Shown here: positions 15,532-26,108 of the stretch, in pieces
Layout: the number at the start of each line of letters is the position of its first letter
How positions within the stretch are numbered: position 1 is the first letter of the stretch
NCBI GenBank assembly: GCA_032207245.1
Contig: CM063502.1
Location: 68,401,616-68,465,615, forward strand
DNA: 64,000 bases
From: Pardosa pseudoannulata
Lineage: Eukaryota; Arthropoda; Arachnida; Araneae; Lycosidae
Direction of reading: 5' to 3'
Translations under genes and position numbers: made by a program
The notes under the pieces: model-generated
Databases searched by the model: none
What the model was told of the DNA's origin: nothing
The model's input: the letters and a program-made list of their open reading frames with translations, nothing else

Positions 15532-15540
15532 AGTCGCAAG

Positions 15541-16393
15541 AAGCTCCTTTTTCTTTTGTTTATTTCATTAAGAGCGTAGGGTTGTTAGGAAATCCCCCCC
15601 TTTTCACCTGAGAGGCTGTCGCCAAAGTTGGCGGCTCTGTTTCAATGACATTTTAGCTCTTTATTTATTTATTTATTGCATCGTCGTCCGATCAGCAACC
15701 TATGGCAGCTGTATTTAGATGTTATCAAGTGAAAATAATTGACACAGACATTTAAAAGATATGTAAGCTTATTGAATTTATATACTTTATGCAAGTCCGT
15801 AGGGGTTTGTTACTATGGTAAGTGTATAATTTTACCTTTCTTTTTCTTGCTATTTAAAATGTTTCGTTAAGTAATAAATACTTATAACGACAAGAAAAAA
15901 AAAAAGTATCATTTTTCAAACAAAATTTGTTTACTAAGCATGTAATTATTATTTATTTTTTAAAAAAGGAGGGTTTTTGAGATTTCGTTAACGACCTACT
16001 TTTATACAAATTGAGTCAGTAGTAAGGTTTCGGATTGTGTTATTTCTTAATTTAGGTAAAGTCTTATTCATTTAAAACATTTACAAAATGTTTGGTTTTC
16101 ATTTTTTATTTCAAATGGTCTACTTTTAAAAAACTTTAAAGTAGAAATTTTATGTTATCCCAATATATTTTTATAAAAAGAATTAGCTTTTCCCGAGTAA
16201 TGTGTTTGTTACCATTTAAAAAGAAATCACGATGCCATATATTGTTTTAAAATCCCATTTTTCTGTATGGAGGGGGGGGGGCTTAATTATTAGAAAATAA
16301 ACAAAGAGTTTGTAATAGCTATATAATTTTAATAGATATAATTTTTTACCTCAATTACTAACTATTCATGTACTGCATTTATAAATGAATTGT
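15541..16393. other. Unique DNA, no gene seen
   Basis: The first 170 bases are relatively GC-rich and include a small hairpin (CGCCAA-AG-TTGGCG, about 15620-15633) and a short (TTTA)n at about 15661-15677. At 16040-16061 the sequence TTATTTCTTAATTTAG|GTAAAG is a weak recursive-splice-like site. Nothing coding is seen. Confidence 0.45.
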
Positions 16394-16437
16394 TTTTATT
16401 TTATTTATTTATTTATTTATTTATTTATTTTTTTTTG
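16394..16437 (+). repeat. (TTTA)n microsatellite with T run
   Basis: About eight TTTA units ending in a run of T. Similar short TTTA/TAAA tracts lie at about 25508-25531, 27037-27058 and 43857-43871. Confidence 0.9.
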
Positions 16438-16747
16438 AATGATGCTACTTTTAACAAATTTTGAGATAGAAATTTTATATCCAACATATCTTGAAAAAGA
16501 AGTTAGCTTTCGAAGAGTTTTTCTATTCTTTCTAAATTATGGTACTGATTAAAATTTCATTTTTCAATGGGGTCAATTTTTAAAATACATGCAGAAAATT
16601 CGCAATGGCTGCATAATTAATAAACATAAATTTTGATCACAGTTAATAATTATTTAGTTAATAAATGTACACAATAATTTTTATTCCTTTTCCAATGATA
16701 CTGCTTTAATAAACTTATAAATTTATAGTAGAAATTTCATATCATTA

Positions 16748-17033
<286 letters not shown>

Positions 17034-17331
17034 GAGATTCTCTTAGGCAATTTTGTTTAGCCTTTTTTAAATATTACTTGAGATGTCCCATACTATTTTA
17101 AGATTGTGTTTTGGATAGGATTTTGTGTGTGTGTGTGTGGGGGGGGGAAATTTTGAAGTATTAGTAGGAATCAGCTACATAATTTAACAAATGTGAATCG
17201 TAATCGAGTTCTTAAAGAGCGGAAAAAATGTGTTATATTCATTAACCGTTCTGCTTATTTTAGTAATTATATTGATAGGATTAGGGGTAAAGGAAGGTAG
17301 CGTAACTTTTTAATTCAGTCCTTTAGATATA

Positions 17332-17405
17332 CCAGTGCTAGGCAAAATGCGGCCCCTGGACCAGATGCGGCCCACTTGGAGGTTTTTCCGGTCCGCCCCT
17401 GTTTT
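17332..17405 (+). mobile_element. hAT-like terminus remnant
   Basis: CAGTGCTAGGCAAAATGCGG followed by CCCCTGGACCAGATGCGGCCC resembles the CAG(t/g)G...GCGGCCC ends of non-autonomous hAT elements and the better-preserved ends at 59238 and 62595. I could not find the matching right end, so only this terminus is called. Confidence 0.45.
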
Positions 17406-17410
17406 TGATG

Positions 17411-19780
17411 CAATAGTTGAGAAATTTCCATTGTATTAAGAAAAAAGAGGATTTAAAAACATGTACAATTTTTAAATGTGTAAAAATTTACTTAGAAATG
17501 TACCGCATTTATTTATTTTTTCCTATGAAAAAAAAGAGAGAGGATTAATAAATATGCATAAAATCGTTAAAACACTTATTTTCTTTTATATTTAAATTGA
17601 AAATACACCGAATCGTTATTCTGAAATAAGAATATGAATTTATTGCTTCCGGTTTTATATAAAGTATAGAAGAGCCACTCATACTTGTCTATTTCATATA
17701 ACATTAAATTATTCAGCAATTTGCGGAAAGTGGTAACATATTGTTCAATTTAACTTTTTTAATGCAGTCTCAACTTTATTAATAACATTAGCAGAAGAAT
17801 GTTACCATTATACTACTTTTTTTTATCATTATTGAAGTTTACAATAAATTACCTTGACTCGACAAAATTTAAAATTTTCTTTTTTGGTCCAGTCTTAGAA
17901 AAGTTTGCATATAACATATACAATTTCATTGAATCGATATTAATGTGCAAACTGCGTGTAATCAGTATGCCCTTTATGTTAGTTCATAACATTAATTTTG
18001 AAACAACGCAATATATTTTCTCTGATGTTTGAATGAAATGAATTATCTGATTGTGTGTTCATTCTACTGCAGAAAAAATATATCAAATAAACACAAATTA
18101 TACAAGAATACATATTTTATATTTCCTTTATGTGTAGTTATTTGTGCGTTTTGATGATGTAAAATACACAAACTATAAAGTAAATTCATAAAAGGTCTTT
18201 AGGATCTATTTGCATTGATAATAACTTTTACATGCTTTATTTATAAGATTTAAAATGCGATTGTTCAAATTTGGAGCAATATCATAGGAACTTTTCTATA
18301 TAAGCTCTAGTAAGGTGAAATTGTCAAACGCATCGCAATTGGTTTGTTATTAATCAATATAACTGCTAATCTATTTAAAAAATTTTAACATTCCTATAAA
18401 GTGAATTAAAGTTAATTAGCTCAAATTCAATATAAATTTGCCCTTTTTGATCAATTTTTCTTAATGAAAGGAAAGTTGGGCATCATAGAAGTTTCTTTTA
18501 CCTTCAATCTTTTATTGTTTGCATGAGATTAATTTGATCTTTAAAATCCCCGCATTAATATACTATCATATAGGTAAAAAAAATTACATATCTGATAAAC
18601 TTGCCCCTAAATTCAACACAAAAAGACTGTCAAAACTACGCTCTGTTTTGTAAGATATCAAGCAGGCTTCATCAAGTATCTTTCCAGTTTTGATAAAGAA
18701 CTGTTTATCTAATTTTACTATAAAGATAAGTCAAAAATACAGGCTTTTTACTTATATTATTTTAGAAATGCATGTTTGATATACCGATATTCATTAAGAA
18801 TAAAAAATCACTTTGTTAGACTTTTGAATATTGTTTCAGTGTAGATATTTTAAATTCTTATAGCACCTCTTATTAATAAGATTAGTGCAAAACTTAAATT
18901 ATGGTATCACGGCCAATATATAGTCTTGCCCTAAATTGAACTGATGCTGTTTTTCTAGACCTTTTTGTGTGTGAATAAATATTCTTGAGATAAAAATCAA
19001 AGTTATCGTTTTATTTTCAGTTTAAAAATATTTTTATAGAAAAAAAAATAATCAATTATACAAGATATTAGATAATTCTTGTTAGCAATAAAGCCATAAA
19101 ACTTTTTTTTAAAAATGCTCCTTCCTAAAAATTTTAGAGCTTAATAAAGGTTCTCTATTTTTTTTTCTTCAGTGATGGCCCCTTCGTATAATAACTATTT
19201 GCCGTTAATTTTCCAATATAGTAATTAGATAGTCCCGCTGCTATATATTACCTCTCACTGTACTAATGCGTAATTTATAAACCCTGGTTTTGCGGTTTTT
19301 AGAGCTAAGAGAATTTTAAAAGAGTAATTGCTGTGCCATCATATTACCATTAAAGTATAAGATTTGTTTTATTCATGGTTGGAAATGAAGATACATTGAG
19401 CAGAGTACATGCTACTGAATAGCAGTTTAGCAGGGTTATTTTTGCCCTCCCCCTCCTTCTTAAAGTAGAAAAATCTTAATACTTGATTGCAAAAGTGTCA
19501 TGTTAAGAATATATTTCCCCCATAGCTAGCAAAAGACTGATTTATGTCATCTGCCGTACAGAATGTGTCTTTAAATATATATTGCATATGCATGTAATGA
19601 AAATAATTAGAAAAAAAATCACACCATGAAAGATAACTGTGTTTCTGTTCTCTATATCGCTGCTATTAACGGCCTTTCAGTCTTGCGAAAGTAAGAAATT
19701 ATAAGCTACTGTATCGTGTTATAGCAATTTTGGGGGGACTTTGAGGGATTCTCATAAAATATTTGTCCCGTTGTCACCTT
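17411..19780. other. Unique AT-rich DNA, no gene seen
   Basis: A 77-codon frame at 17799-18032 has no domain. No repeats or RNA genes are recognised. Confidence 0.5.
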
Positions 19781-20165
19781 TATGATGTCATGCTCTGGAA
19801 TTTAGTAGCTTTTGCGCGCATGCTTCTAAGGGGCGTAACCTCTGCTTCTGGTACACCGCTTTATATAATATTCCGGGTTTAATTACGACACGGATATTTT
19901 TTTATGCGTCAACTATTGTCTTTTGTCGAGCCGCAGATGTCGAAGACTAATCGATAAAGTACTTAAGTTGAATGATTTATTGCAAGGCTACAAGTTTCTT
20001 ATGCATTATTCTAGTCTCTCTGACTTTCCCTTCAATCCGGCAGGAAGACAGGTAATTTTGCGACCCGGTGGAAATTTTCCTAGGATTAGGGGAGAGTTGC
20101 GTGTCATTGAAAATAGCAGATGTTCTTGACTTTGCCACCCCGAAGTCGGGGTCCAAGACATTTAA
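19781..20165. other. Composition island, function unknown
   Basis: This stretch is richer in G, C and CpG than its neighbours (GCGCGC near 19813, CCACCCCGAAGTCGGGGTCC at about 20135). Overlapping open frames occur on both strands (19923-20129 and 19977-20204), but neither resembles a known protein. It contains an AGACAG|GTAATT donor-like site at about 20045-20056 and a perfect CCCCGA-AG-TCGGGG hairpin at 20138-20151. It could be a regulatory element or an exon. Confidence 0.3.
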
Positions 20166-20797
20166 TGTCAATAACTGAGTATTGCTTTTAATGTCATTTA
20201 TCATATTACAGATCCTTAAAATTATATCTAATGTTCCTCAGAACTGTTTTTCAAGCTTTCGTTTTTCCCCGAGTGTTTTTACATATAAGTTTGAGGGACC
20301 TTTTATAAATTTTTTCTATCGTGTTTTTATAACTTTGCCTTAAAATATATTATTAAGCCATGTTACTAATATTACCTACTTCAACTGAATTCAGTTAAAC
20401 ACTACAACTTAATTTTAGGTTAGCTAAAACTAAATTTTATTGTTATTTTATCAATTTAAAAATAAAAACTATGACTGAATTTAAAGAATTTCTTATAAAA
20501 TAATCTAAATCTTTAAAGAAAATAGGATGATCTAAAGTATTTAAAAAATAATTCAAAATTATTAACTATTAAAAGTATTACAGTAATGGTTTATAGATCT
20601 TGCATGTTCAGCTGTATTTCAAATTATTTATTTTTTTAAATCATTAATTAATTAAAATAAAGATAATTGGCTGCCGTACTATATAATATTTTAACTCACT
20701 TGTTAAAGAATCAATAGCCATTACGTATGTGCAGGGGCGGTTTCTCCCCCTTTAATTCATATATTAGAATTAATACAGCAATTCTTACATATCTTAT

Positions 20798-20825
20798 ACA
20801 CACAAACACACATATATGTATATAT

Positions 20826-20864
<39 letters not shown>

Positions 20865-20886
20865 AAGTATATATATATATATATAT
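20798..20886. repeat. Compound microsatellite (CA)(TA)n(TG)n(TA)n
   Basis: AT and GT dinucleotide blocks alternate. It lies between GCAGGGGCGG (about 20731) and CGTTACGCCACTATG (about 20931-20945). The latter resembles the GGCGTAAC ends of some MITEs, but I cannot pair the two ends convincingly. Confidence 0.9.
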
Positions 20887-20949
20887 GCAGCAATGCTCAT
20901 GGGGGATTATTACCCCCACCACAACCCCTTCGTTACGCCACTATGTGAA

Positions 20950-22400
20950 TACTTAGTTTTTAATATACTAGTTTTAGTAGTTTACATGTGAAAACTTATA
21001 CTATATTTAATTTACGATTCTATATAAATTATCCTTAAACTTTTTATATTTTATTTCTTTTCCACTCAATGACAAATTTTATTCACATAAGAAATTTTAT
21101 ATCTAGAAATAACTGGAGAAACATAGAACTTTTTACGTATATTTTAAAGTTTCTGCAATTAATCAAAGATAGTTTAATACATACATAAAATTACAATTAT
21201 GTATATGGTTTAAGAAATTGTAACGCGACGTGAAGAGATCAAACATGTTTTGAATTTTGGAACATACACTAGTTAATGTCTTACATTTGTTAGACAAATA
21301 ATCAAAATATTCATGGTAGATAGCATTAAGTATTAATCAGTCCCTTTCCTAAAAAGTATTTACCACTTTAATATGATAAAATATCTTCTTACATATGTAC
21401 GTTTTAGAGAGAGATAGTAATTTTGTGATGCTAACAAATTGGTTTATACATAAATTTATGAAAAATGAAAGAAATATCCAACTAAAAACAGAAGAAAATA
21501 GTTTTAAACTACATATTTAAAACTTCTTTTTTACCCAGAGTTACGAAATTGGGATTGAATATATTTTTAGCATAAACTGAATTTCTGTACTTAAAATCTC
21601 TTTGATGCGACATTATTTTCAAAACTTTCATATAAGGATATCTGGTTTTATAAAAAGGGTATAAATTATATGGTTTAAAACTTTACAATCCTGTTTATTT
21701 CATAATACTAAGTATTTATTAATTTGTTTTCTAAAATAAAGAACATCTGAACTATTTTAAGCAGTCTTATTTTAATTTGTAATTCATTTAGATGTATTAG
21801 AGAATTTCTAATTAAAAATGATTCCTAAGTGGGATAAATAAGTGCCTTGTTTATAGAGTATGTAGTTTTAAGAATATTTTATTTTAAGCAACTTTTGAAA
21901 TTACTTTAATTAGATAATTATACGTTCTAGGAAATTGTGACTTGGCTTCATATTATATATTTGCAGTTATATATTTCCTACATACAGATGCACAAAGCAG
22001 TTTCTAGAACATAGAGTACAAACAGTTTATAAATCCTATTTTGTTCTCGTCCTATTCAATTGGGTTGTAAGTAACGTCCAATAATATTTTTGAAGTCATA
22101 AAATAATGGAAGCATAAAAATATGTTTGTGTTGTATTTTGACTGGATTTTGAGCTTCTTCAATATTTTTTACAATACAGTAAACAATAGATCCTGAAATA
22201 CATATATTGGTTCAAAATGTATCATTGAGAAATATATTAATGCAATTTAATAATAATTTGCCATCACACCTTCAGTGGGGATGCAATAACGGATATTATT
22301 TAATTTTTGCATTTTATTTTCCCCTTTGGTTGTCAGGCACCCGTACCTCGAAACATTTGAATGTGCTGGAATAATTCAAACAAGATGCATTCACTCTTAT
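20950..22400. other. Unique AT-rich DNA, no gene seen
   Basis: No coding frame, RNA gene or repeat recognised. Confidence 0.55.
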
Positions 22401-23700
22401 AAATGTGTGTGGATTAACGTTCTCACCAACCTTAAATTTATCTCTGTGAAGAAATTTCTATGGACTTTCAAATAAAATTCTTTCGTTTACTTCATTTTGT
22501 GAGCCCAAAATCGTCACAAGGCATATAATTAAAAGAAATTGAAAACTAAAGAAACATTTTCTAAGTTATTGTTTTCATAGAAAGTACCCACTTTTTCCTT
22601 TCCACATACTCTCTTCGAAGCTTAGAAGAGGACACTTCTGTTGTGTTTTTCTTTCATCAGAAAGGATTTTTCTTCTTGGCAAAAAATATTTTATTTAGAC
22701 AAGAAGAGCACTGAGATAGTTTGATTCTGAAAAATGAGGTTTGTCTGGAGATACATAAAAATCACATCATGTGACAAATTTTAAACTGAAATGTCTGTGG
22801 ATTAATATTCTGACCAACCGTAGGATTTGTCTCTGTGAAGAAATTTCTATGTACTCCCAAATAAAATTCTTTCGTTTACTTCATTTCGTGAGCTCAAAAT
22901 CATCACAAGGCATATAATTAAAAGAAATTGAGAACTAAGGAAACATTTTCTAAGTTATTGTAGTTATAGGAAGTACCCACTCTTTCCTTTTCACATACTC
23001 TCTTCGAAGCTTAAAAGAGGACACTTCTGTTGTGTTTTTCTTTCAGCAGAAAGGATTTTTCTTCTTGGCTAAGAATATTTTATTTACAAGAAGAGCATTG
23101 AGGTAATTTCATTCTTATAAATGAGGTTTATCTGGTGATACATAAAAATTACATCATTGTGACGAATTTTAAAATGAATCATGACACTCTTAGATCGGCA
23201 ATATTCGAGCCTCGTTGGCATAAATTCATCTTATTTTAATTTTCAGCACGCAATTCATCCCAATGAAGAAATTTCTATGTACCTCGAGATTATAGTTACA
23301 CTTTGTCAGCTCAGATTCGTCTCTATGCTTATAATTCAAAGAAATTAAGAAAGTAGTGCCTAAGAAAAAATGTTACTATTGCCATACAATGAGCCTGCTT
23401 TTTCTTTTTCACATTCTTCCTTCAAATTCCAGAACAGAACTATGTAATAGATAGTGTGATAGATAAAACTGTGATAAATAAAATGTCTACAGTACATATT
23501 TTGTACCAAAGTTTATTTTTTAATTAAAAGTACTATTAATGATTTTTTCTTTAAAAAATGAGTCTTTAAAATTTAGTCTGGAGACACGGGAAAATCCCAT
23601 CATCGTAACGAAATTTACACTAAATCATGACGCTACTCGATGGGTAATATTCGAGTCCTAATGATATCGATACTTAATATTTTCAATTTCAGTACGCTCC
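22401..23700 (+). repeat. Tandem array, 388-bp unit, with diverged third and partial fourth copy
   Basis: Units 1 (22401) and 2 (22789) share AAGAAATTTCTATG, CATACTCTCTTCGAAGCTTA and GGACACTTCTGTTGTGTTTT almost unchanged. A third, much more diverged unit runs from about 23175. At 23621 a partial fourth begins, matching the start of the third through GCAATATTCGAG-like and TTTTCAATTTCAG segments. The gradient of divergence implies repeated rounds of duplication. Confidence 0.88.
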
Positions 23701-23904
23701 CCGATTGTCTTTCATGTCGAAAAGCCAATGAATGTAAATGCCCCATGGACTAAGATACATTATATTTGGCCAGCATTTCCGTTTTAGAGTTTTTACTTCA
23801 CCCGAAACTCATTTTTCTTGGTTACTACATTTATTTTGTTTTCTTAAAAATTTCCCCGCTTCACTTTCCCACTTGGAGATATATATTTGGGTTTTATTGA
23901 TTAT

Positions 23905-23938
23905 TATAATACTCATTTCCTTTTCAATTAGGTGAGTA
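23905..23938 (+). promoter_or_regulatory. Second candidate recursive splice site
   Basis: CTCATTTCCTTTTCAATTAG is followed directly by GTGAGTATG, so a good polypyrimidine-AG acceptor (AG at 23930-23931) is fused to a strong donor. It lies 120 bp upstream of the CpG-dense block, so it could instead be the 3' splice site of an unrecognised exon. Confidence 0.35.
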
Positions 23939-24049
23939 TGTTTCTTTCTTCTTATCATGGAAAATCGTGTCTGGTAGTTTTTCCGCGTCTCTTTAAATCG
24001 TGATACGAAACATCTTTTCTCCTTTAACAAGTCCTGTCTTAGAGAGAAC

Positions 24050-24560
24050 TATTTTCGGAATGTGTATTACCCAACCGGTATGGTTCCCCGTTTGGGACAC
24101 TGTGCAGCCTCGTGTCGCGTAGGGGGACCTTCTACAAAGCCAGGGTTGCATGAAACGCGAGAAAGATGGATTCCTCTGGTGACATAATAATACTACTAGT
24201 AATGATAATAATAATCAAACATAATTTCACATTTCACCTGTGTGTGTCTGGACCGTGCAAGTGGGCGTGGCGAGATTCAGTCGCGTGTGACGTCGCGATT
24301 GACGAATCACAATATTGCGCTATGCCCGCCTCCGGCCGCATCATTTTATATCTGATTGTCTTGAGGCAGAAAAGAGGTGGAGCCTGGAACACTACCGCTC
24401 CAATGCGGCGCGACCCGTAATTGTGATATCATTAGGAAGACATGCTTGCAAGTTGAATTCGAATAACGTAATCATTGATGAGATTTATTCATTTTTCAGA
24501 TCATTGCCGGGCAACAATCAGCGAATGGCTTCCCCCCGCCCGGGACAGATTTTTGACCTG
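24050..24560 (+). promoter_or_regulatory. CpG-dense putative promoter
   Basis: CpG and GC content rise sharply above the surroundings. Visible motifs are a GC/KLF box GGGCGTGGC (24263-24271), a CRE-like TGACGTCG (24288-24295), a reverse GC box GCCCGCCTCC (24324-24333), a TATA-like TTTATA (24345-24350), CCAAT (24400-24404) and CCCCGCCC (24535-24542). Such clustering is typical of animal promoters. Frames across it (24166-24420 and 24315-24578) show no domain. If real, it would drive an unrecognised non-coding or 5'-UTR exon, probably to the right. Confidence 0.5.
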
Positions 24561-24693
24561 AGCTCTCGACTCAGATGATCCCTGTTTTTGTGTTAGATTG
24601 AAGACCGCTTTCTCCCACCCCCTTTCCCCCGTAATGATAGTGATAGGACGAATTAACGTTAGAGTTTATGTGTTTTGTGCGAGCACTCGAGCA
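24544..24693 (+). repeat. Promoter-flank segment, copy 1
   Basis: This segment begins GACAGATTTTTGACCT and contains TGTGTTAGATTGAAGA and GTTTATGTGTTTTGTGCGAG. It recurs 562 bp downstream at 25106-25245 in the same orientation with moderate divergence, preserving those three blocks best. Confidence 0.85.
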
Positions 24694-25105
24694 TTAATAT
24701 CTGCACAATGTATGCGAGGGCGTCTTGCTAAAGTGTCTTAATATAAACGGATGAAACATTTTGTGGTAATATCCTTTTGCAAGACTTCCGTGAGAACTAG
24801 TTGTGAAGGAAGCGTAATACCTAAAATGACAGTGTGGAGGGATGCATTTATACAAGATATATAAGAATTCATTATGGACCTAGGTACAGCCCTCTAGAAA
24901 TATTAGCCACTTACTGCATTATCACTTGCTAAAATAGCATTAGACTTTTATGGAAGCGTAATTAATATCCACAATGGAAAAAACCGTGAAATTAGTTTAT
25001 AATCCATCACCGGTTTTGTAAATTGAAAAACCGCCCTCAATCCTTTTTTCATTTTATGGAGAATTAGTTAGTTTTCGACTCAGTGAGTTTTTTGTTCTTG
25101 TTGTA

Positions 25106-25245
25106 GACAGATTTTTGACCTTAACCCCACACGGATGACTGTTTTGTGTTAGATTGAAGAACGGGTTCACCCTCCCCCTCCTAATGATAGAGTCAGCACG
25201 ACTTAGCGTGAGTGTTTATGTGTTTTGTGCGAGTGCTCAGACGTC
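25106..25245 (+). repeat. Promoter-flank segment, copy 2
   Basis: Copy of 24544-24693, sharing GACAGATTTTTGACCT, TTGTGTTAGATTGAAGA and GTTTATGTGTTTTGTGCGAG. The GC boxes and CRE of the upstream block are not duplicated. Confidence 0.85.
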
Positions 25246-25819
25246 AAAACGTATGAATCGTCAAATGACTTCATACACAATGCATATGAGATAATCTAAC
25301 TAAAGAGCCTTATTGTTATAGCTTGCGAAAAAATGTAGTATTGATATCCTTCTGTTAAACTCCCTTACTTAATAAATTAATTGTACTCAAATTAAAACGA
25401 AACATACTGTGCTGCACTTCCGTGAAGTACTTTGGTTAAGTACGGGTTGCACTAGAACTAAAGTTTAACATAACTTAAATGGTGGAACAACCCTCCCCCC
25501 CCCAAAAAAAAATAAATAAATAAATAAATAAAATACCCATAAGAGAAATGTTCAATATTACGAAAGATGAAAACCTATTTGAGAAACTCTTTAAAAGTCT
25601 GTATATAATTAGTTGTTTAGTGTGGGGATCAACCTACAACAATGCTTAGTAATTATCCTAAAATCTATAATTCAATAATAAAATTTCAACACATAACACT
25701 CCTTGCAGTTTAAATTACAAATAAGAATCTCCTTAGAGATATCAAATGACATCTAGTGGATAAGTGCTTCAAAATTATTTTAAAGACGAATAAGTAGGAC
25801 GACGCTTTTTGACACCAGG

Positions 25820-26108
25820 ATTTGTGGGTTTGGATCCCACGTTTAACAATGAGGTGAATCGCGAGACCGTTTGCTTCCGAGCTATACAACCCTTTTTTTG
25901 TCAGCTCAGTTTTGCGAGCGTTAGAGTTGAGTTGTCCAAGCTGGAAGAAATGCAAGGGATCAGATGGCTCCATATGGAGTCATAGATTATGAACACCACA
26001 ACATGGATGTTCGTAGCTTACAAAAGAGGTTTTTCCAAAGCAATAGGTCTCTATGGTTAGTTCTCGTGAGGCAAAAACTTGACCGTAGGGCTATAGTCTG
26101 AATCAAAC
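25820..26108 (+). mobile_element. tRNA-derived SINE, degenerate or interrupted
   Basis: A B-box-like GGGTTTGGATCCCAC (25826-25840) is followed, after about 140 bp of unmatched sequence, by the recognisable body and tail. These read ATGGATGTTCGTAGC (about 26004), AGCAATAGGTCTC, TTCTCGTGAGGCAAAAAC and GACCGTAGGGCT. Either an insertion splits the element or the two parts are unrelated. The body is secure and the head is tentative. Confidence 0.55.

Larger units (their letters stand above)
13612..15540 (+). repeat. Four-copy tandem array, about 464-519 bp units
   Basis: Units begin near 13612, 14121, 14585 and 15068. Each has TTATATCAT, ATTCATTTGGATTC (diverged in unit 2), a CCATCCACAGGTGC core (GGTGCC in unit 1), and TACCAAATTGC. 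Units 2 and 3 are nearly identical, and unit 1 is the most diverged. Unit 1 also carries a 36-nt poly-A expansion. Only unit 4 has an uninterrupted frame across its second half. Confidence 0.93.

Noticed and set aside
20725..20945. MITE with GGGGCG / GGCGTAAC ends around a microsatellite
   Set aside because: The two ends cannot be aligned as inverted repeats and no target duplication is visible.
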